64,000 bases of DNA from Oscheius tipulae (taxonomy: Eukaryota; Nematoda; Chromadorea; Rhabditida; Rhabditidae): assembly GCA_037178975.1 (NCBI GenBank), contig JASJZH010000002.1, positions 3,286,001-3,350,000 of the forward strand, in the 5' to 3' direction. Under the pieces are notes generated by a model. It did not search any database. It worked only from the letters and a program-made list of their open reading frames with translations, and was not told where the DNA came from. The translations under genes and the position numbers were made by a program. How positions within the stretch are numbered: the first letter of the stretch is position 1; every line of letters starts with the position of its first letter. Below are positions 59,067 through 64,000 of the stretch, one piece after another.

Positions 59067-59778
59067 ACTTCATCATAGCTACTTTAGTATGCAGATCACT
59101 AAAATAGCATGACTGGAGGTGACCGACAGGAGAGACCTCACTCTATTGTAAGTCGGTTGTCTGATATCTGTAGCATACAGATCTCGGAGCTTGACAACTT
59201 CCTGTCCCGTTCCAGACTCTCTCCTCTCCTCATGAACTCACAACAGTTTTGATAAGATCTTTAATACTGGCAGTGATCGTTTGAGGTATTCATATCAAAA
59301 ATGGCTTCATTGCTGAGGGCCGAACCCGGCTGCTCTCTTGCCGTAGACACCATAGGATCCGTAGTATCCGGGGTAGTAGCCTCCATAAGATCCGTAGTAT
59401 CCTCCGTAGTACGAGGAGGGATATCCATACGATCCGTAGTAGTACTGGGCGTCGGAAACAGAGACCAGAGCCAAGACGGCGAGGAAAGCGAACAAGAGAA
59501 CGCTAAATGGAGATTGTTTGAGGGGAATAGATAAGAACTCACATCTTGGAAGAAGCCATTGGAGTGGGATGAGAGGGAACAGTTGCCCTCTGGGTTAAAT
59601 AGTCTTTCGGTTTGTTGATTCTGAGCAAATGTCAGAGTGTCAACTAGGTACACAAGAAGGGAAGAGATCATTGAAGGGGCAAGTTGGGGTTGAACCAACT
59701 TCTGTTGAGAACTGGTAGAAACTGCAAAGGAGTAGAGGGAGTGAAGAGAATTACTCTGGTACCGAATTAACACGTGGA
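59067..59778. repeat. Left arm of a 712-bp inverted duplication
   Basis: Reverse complement of 60925-61636. The arms have equal length with no indel, all segments compared were identical, and the match stops sharply at both ends. It contains a complete YG-peptide gene with its promoter and 3' end. Confidence 0.9.
59307..59559 (-). CDS. YG-rich secreted peptide precursor, copy 2 (left palindrome arm)
   Basis: Minus-strand exons 59559-59543 and 59502-59307, separated by a 40-nt intron. The protein (70 aa) has signal MASSKIVLLFAFLAVLALV, then QYYYGSYGYPSS, YYGGYYGSYGG and the tail VYGKRAAGFGPQQ. The sequence is identical to the right-arm copy at 61144-61396. A TATTTAA box lies about 35 bp upstream. 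The 17-nt first exon and its phase are shared with copy 1, so all three are paralogs. The large open frame over this arm (59261-59962) is read-through of the intron and upstream DNA. Confidence 0.8.
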
Positions 59779-60924
59779 GATAAAAGAGAGTAGGTGAAAG
59801 GAGGAATGGGCAGCTTGAAGGAAAAGTTAAACAGTATAAGAAAGAGGGGACTAGGAACAGGTAAAAAGAAGAAGAAGAAAAGAAGAAAAGAAGTTGATAC
59901 GGAAAGGTTGAGCCGATTCTAACTGCTAACCGAAAGAGATCACAGATCTTAGGAGAGAACACGCAGTGGATACTTCTTCTCTTTCGATTATGCTGAAATT
60001 GCGACAGAGACTCTTCGACTTCTCCACCGTTTTGCTTGTGCTGTGGCTGCCGTCTCCTACCTCTCTCGCTGCGACAGACGTCATTTGAAAATGACTGCTA
60101 AGGTTCTCTAATCTCTGTAGATCTAACCACTCGTCGAAAAGGGAAGTGGTACCTGCGTCGAAAATCAGAACTTCGATCAGTTCAATTCTTGTTTTATGCT
60201 GTCGTTCCTGCTGTAACTAGCGACATCCTTTCCTTGAGAAGAGGCCTTAAATTAACATTCTTGTGCAAGTTCTTTGAAAGTGAAGTGCTGAATGGCCATA
60301 GGTAGATCTACCCCAGCTAGTGAACACCTGGTACGTACCTCGAACTGCTCGTAGTATTGGACACGATGAAAGACGTGAGCAGCTTATCGTGTAGTCCCTC
60401 CCACCGAAGTCGGGCTACTACCAAGTGGCAGATTCACGAGGCAGCTGTCCTATTGGACGTCTCAAGTATTAAAATGTAAAAGGCTACCAAGGGAAAGTGA
60501 AAGTAAAATTCACTGCCTTGATTGGAAAGCAGAAGCTGACGACTATCTGGAGCAGCAGCTAACGCTAAGACTGTCTTGAGTTTGTCAGAGTGTCTTTGAC
60601 AAGATGAAGAATGCGACTCTAATTACCAAAAGTTACATTTTTCGCCGAAGTTGCTCTATTTAAATTACACGAAAAACATCGAAACGTTTGCTAAAAACGA
60701 GCAAACTTTGTACTTTGTTGCTTCCCAGAATACTAAAGCCAAGAAGCGGGAGAATGCTGCTCGAGTTGCCACCAACTAGTCGAAATAAAAATGAGACGAT
60801 CTTTTCCTACTCCAGCTCTATTTTACTTTTCCGTCAAAACAATCCATTACGATATATCGCTGTTAATTCTTTGACCTACATTTTCTCTCTCTCTCCATTG
60901 GAAGGAGGATGGGTACGTTTTTAG
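59779..60924. other. 1,146-bp spacer between the inverted arms
   Basis: Unique sequence with no recognised gene. The two peptide genes are transcribed outward from it. Confidence 0.5.
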
Positions 60925-61636
60925 TCCACGTGTTAATTCGGTACCAGAGTAATTCTCTTCACTCCCTCTACTCCTTTGCAGTTTCTACCAGTTCTCAACA
61001 GAAGTTGGTTCAACCCCAACTTGCCCCTTCAATGATCTCTTCCCTTCTTGTGTACCTAGTTGACACTCTGACATTTGCTCAGAATCAACAAACCGAAAGA
61101 CTATTTAACCCAGAGGGCAACTGTTCCCTCTCATCCCACTCCAATGGCTTCTTCCAAGATGTGAGTTCTTATCTATTCCCCTCAAACAATCTCCATTTAG
61201 CGTTCTCTTGTTCGCTTTCCTCGCCGTCTTGGCTCTGGTCTCTGTTTCCGACGCCCAGTACTACTACGGATCGTATGGATATCCCTCCTCGTACTACGGA
61301 GGATACTACGGATCTTATGGAGGCTACTACCCCGGATACTACGGATCCTATGGTGTCTACGGCAAGAGAGCAGCCGGGTTCGGCCCTCAGCAATGAAGCC
61401 ATTTTTGATATGAATACCTCAAACGATCACTGCCAGTATTAAAGATCTTATCAAAACTGTTGTGAGTTCATGAGGAGAGGAGAGAGTCTGGAACGGGACA
61501 GGAAGTTGTCAAGCTCCGAGATCTGTATGCTACAGATATCAGACAACCGACTTACAATAGAGTGAGGTCTCTCCTGTCGGTCACCTCCAGTCATGCTATT
61601 TTAGTGATCTGCATACTAAAGTAGCTATGATGAAGT
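60925..61636. repeat. Right arm of the 712-bp inverted duplication
   Basis: Mirror of 59067-59778. See the left arm. Confidence 0.9.
61144..61396 (+). CDS. YG-rich secreted peptide precursor, copy 3 (right palindrome arm)
   Basis: Exons 61144-61160 and 61201-61396 encode a 70-aa precursor identical to copy 2: signal peptide, Tyr/Gly-rich repeats, then a GKR processing site and a short acidic-free tail ending PQQ. TATTTAA lies at about 61102 and an ATTAAA poly(A)-type signal just after 61437. Probable role as for copy 1 (epidermal secreted peptide), by composition only. Confidence 0.8.
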
Positions 61637-62013
61637 AACTCTCGGTAAATGTAATTTTGAAGAGCTGGCAAAGTGGTTTCAGAGAGTACAAGTACCGCGC
61701 TAGTTCTACAAGAGTTTTGCCGGTGTTCATAACAAGAAGGAACTGCTCCAGTGTCTAGAGAATAATGTTTTGCAAGTATTGATGGCTCAGAAAAAAAGCA
61801 ACTATCCTTCATTTTCACAGGTCTGAGCAGCTTTTCCTCGAAGTTTGCACGCCGATTTCAAACGGAGAAAAACAGTAGGGCTTGAGAGAAACAGTAGAGA
61901 GTAGAAATTGAAAAAAAACCTTTACTATACAAACATAGACAATACCCTACCAAATAGAAATCTATAAAAACTAGACGATATGTAGACAATGTGTTATGGC
62001 ATATTGACCTGTC
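61637..62013. other. Intergenic region
   Basis: Between the palindrome and the 3' end of the dehydrogenase. Nothing recognised. Confidence 0.4.
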
Positions 62014-63656
62014 TTACTCGCTCCAATAGGTCTCCCCGGTGAGCAGATCGCGTCCGACGATCAGTCTCATGATTTCGTTCGTTCCTTCCAGGATCTGATG
62101 AACCCTCAAGTCCCGAAGATACTGCTGCATCGGGTAGTCCTTCAAGTAGCCGTATCCGCCGAACATCTGGAGTGCTCCGTTGACGATCTGCAACTTACAT
62201 TGTTTTGAAATATTTGAAGAAAACTGGCATCGAAGCAGCTGTCGGTAGCATGGAGTTTGGCCATGGCGCACATCGCGGCCTTGTGTGCAGTATCTTCGTC
62301 GACATGGCGACACGCGTCTCGAACCATGACTCTGCTCGAATGCAACTTCGTCGCGTATTCGGCCAACTTGAACTGGTTCCATTGGAAGTCGGAGAGGGTC
62401 TTGCCGAAAGCCTTTCGGACCTGGAAAGAGGTGTATTGCGAGGTAAAAGTCATGCAAAATGACTTCAGCTTTGAATCTCGCTAAAAAAATCGGACAAGCG
62501 GCTACAAATTTGATGTTTTCATTCCAAAAACAGGCTTCCTCGACCATGCATCGAGCTTCCATTTCTCAGGCAGTTCCCTAGATATTTATATAGAAGTTTA
62601 ACTGATTTTGCCAACAAACTTTGTAGAAGTTTGAAGTAAGACTATGACTGGATTTGTCTGCGAACTTATTCGAGCTTAACTTTTACCAAAAGAGACTTTT
62701 TAGGCAGTTTTTTGGCACCAGTAAGTCCTCCATATGAAAAACTCAACAGCCTCAGCCCCTGCATATCTGGGAAAGTGTTCAGTTAACTTCTACGTTTGAA
62801 ATTACAGGTGAAAGAAACATGGATGGTAACATAGGGATGTATGACAAAAAACTATCGCACAGCATGAAACATTGGTTCTTGACCAGGAGAATCAACTAGA
62901 AGTTGCGAATCGTACGTTTCCTCACTCCGAAGACGATTAGTTCAGGTTTATGAAAGTCAATTTTAACATGAGATGGGCTGACCGATCTTTGGAGATTTAT
63001 ACTTGTATTCAGTTGATTGGCTTCAGATATTCAACGAGTGCTAGGCAAGAAATCCAGTACAGAACACGGTACAGTCTATTAGTAAAATGGCCTTACCTTT
63101 AGATGACTGATGGCCAAATCCATGCTCTGTTGGGCAGCTCCCAGCGAACAGCTGGCAATGTTTAGTCGTCCCCCATTGAGACCGGCCATCGCAATGTTGA
63201 ATCCCATGTTATCCGAGCCGACCTGGTTCGCGATCGGGATCTTCGCGTCCTCGAAGGTGATGATTCTCGTCGGCTGCGTATTCCATCCCAGCTTTTCCTC
63301 CTTCTTCCCGACCGAAAAGCCTTCAGTCCCATCCTCAACCACCACACAGAAGATGCCCTTCGGGCCGGGCTGGTTTTCGTGCCGCATCATCACCACGTAG
63401 CTAGGAGTATGGATCAATAGAATAGAAAAAAGGAACACACTTATTAGAAGAACCGGCTCCGCTGATAAAAGCCTTGGATCCGTTGACGATGTAGTAGTCT
63501 CCCTGTCTTTTGGCAGTCGTTCGAAGGGCGGCAGCATCCGATCCGGAATCGGGCTCGGTCAGACAGTAGGAGGATCTCGTTTCGAATGTCGACATCTGCG
63601 GCAGGAACTTCTCGCGTACTTTGTCCGATCCGTAGGTGTCAATCATCCAGGCACAC
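62014..63656 (-). CDS. Isobutyryl-CoA dehydrogenase-type acyl-CoA dehydrogenase (ACAD8), 5' end outside window
   Basis: Minus-strand exons 63656-63441, 63400-63097, 62420-62229 and 62187-62014, in phase. It is colinear with ACAD8: [60 protein letters not shown], and [14 protein letters not shown] with the catalytic Glu of this subfamily. The enzyme oxidises isobutyryl-CoA in mitochondrial valine breakdown using FAD. The N-terminal third lies beyond 64000. The intron 62188-62228 begins with GC: only GAT|GC ... AG gives [14 protein letters not shown], matching the family length exactly. The intron 62421-63096 is long (676 nt) with no recognised content. Confidence 0.9.
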
Positions 63657-64000
63657 CTGCAGTGCAAAATGACAATTTTTGTTGCTCGTTTATGCAAAAC
63701 ATCTGAACCAAATCATGTTGTCAATCTGTTCGATTGCACGTTCGGTTTCGATCAAGAAACAGTAAGAGAACAATTCTTCAGCTTAAATGTCTCAAACAGA
63801 CGTGAACTGGATCGGATAGCCAAAATATTTGAAAAGAAACCGACATTTTCTCATCGTCTGGCTGAAAAAATAAGCGTAAGCTTTGACCACATAACGCTGT
63901 CCTTCTATCTCATCAAATGACACCCTTCCAAAACTTCAGCAGTTTTTATGCGTTTTTACAAACAGCCTAGATAGGGACAGGTTTGAGGGAGTAAAAGACA
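63657..64000. other. Probable intron of the dehydrogenase gene
   Basis: No exon of the acyl-CoA dehydrogenase N-terminal domain is seen before the window edge, so this is presumably intron sequence. Confidence 0.45.

Noticed and set aside
59261-59962. A 233-codon minus-strand ORF (and its 177-codon mirror at 60909-61442).
   Set aside because: It is an open frame running through the intron and flanks of the YG-peptide gene; the real gene lies in another frame with a signal peptide and proper splice sites.

Overview
The window reads as a compact nuclear genome of a small ecdysozoan animal, most probably a nematode. Genes are split by many very short introns (mostly about 35-45 nt, with tttcag-type acceptors), lie close together on both strands and often use AATAAA poly(A) signals. 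Several families point to nematodes: a protein with two DM domains (MAB-3/DMD-3 type), a cuticlin-like ZP protein, YGGY-rich peptide precursors resembling NLP-29/CNC peptides, a LITE-1/GUR-type gustatory receptor and an RFX/DAF-19 X-box beside a ciliary gene. The species cannot be named from the sequence, and a non-nematode ecdysozoan is not excluded. All gene models were spliced by eye; reading-frame phase was checked at each junction where exon coordinates are given.

Layout, left to right. 0.5-2.5 kb: a catalytically dead dual-specificity phosphatase. 2.5-4.3 kb: two convergent small membrane-type genes. 5.3-7.3 kb: a CBM48 glycogen-binding protein convergent with TMEM17, a ciliary transition-zone protein with an X-box promoter. 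7.4-12.5 kb: a receptor guanylate cyclase. 14.1-15.7 kb: a BPHL-type hydrolase. 16.0-17.0 kb: a GPI-anchor-like cysteine-rich protein. 17.5-19.3 kb: a K2P-like channel with a degenerate pore. 22.3-26.7 kb: a Cys-loop receptor followed after 42 nt by a gustatory receptor. 26.7-28.0 kb: a divergent homeobox gene and a tandem paralog without a homeodomain. 28.1-30.1 kb: an unknown basic/acidic protein and an F-box/LRR protein. 30.6-32.5 kb: a beta-1,4-galactosyltransferase-family enzyme. 33.2-39.9 kb: TBL3/UTP13 and PNO1, two 40S ribosome-assembly factors in tandem, possibly an operon. 40.7-43.0 kb: the double-DM gene. 43.0-51.6 kb: a gene-poor block. 51.6-56.9 kb: the ZP gene. 57.2-61.7 kb: three YG-rich peptide genes, two of them in a 712-bp perfect-looking inverted duplication. 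62.0-63.7 kb: the 3' part of an ACAD8-type acyl-CoA dehydrogenase.

Functional themes are sensory signalling (guanylate cyclase, gustatory receptor, ligand-gated channel, ciliary TMEM17), ribosome biogenesis (TBL3 and PNO1) and cuticle/epidermal products (ZP protein, YG peptides). A recurring oddity is loss of key residues in recognised folds: the phosphatase lacks Cys and Arg, the K2P lacks its second selectivity filter, the cyclase lacks the Asn/Arg pair, and the Cys-loop receptor lacks the Pro of its PAR motif. A dispersed family of degenerate tRNA-like elements sits mostly inside the unusually long introns. No bacterial operon, CRISPR array, phage or autonomous transposon was seen.
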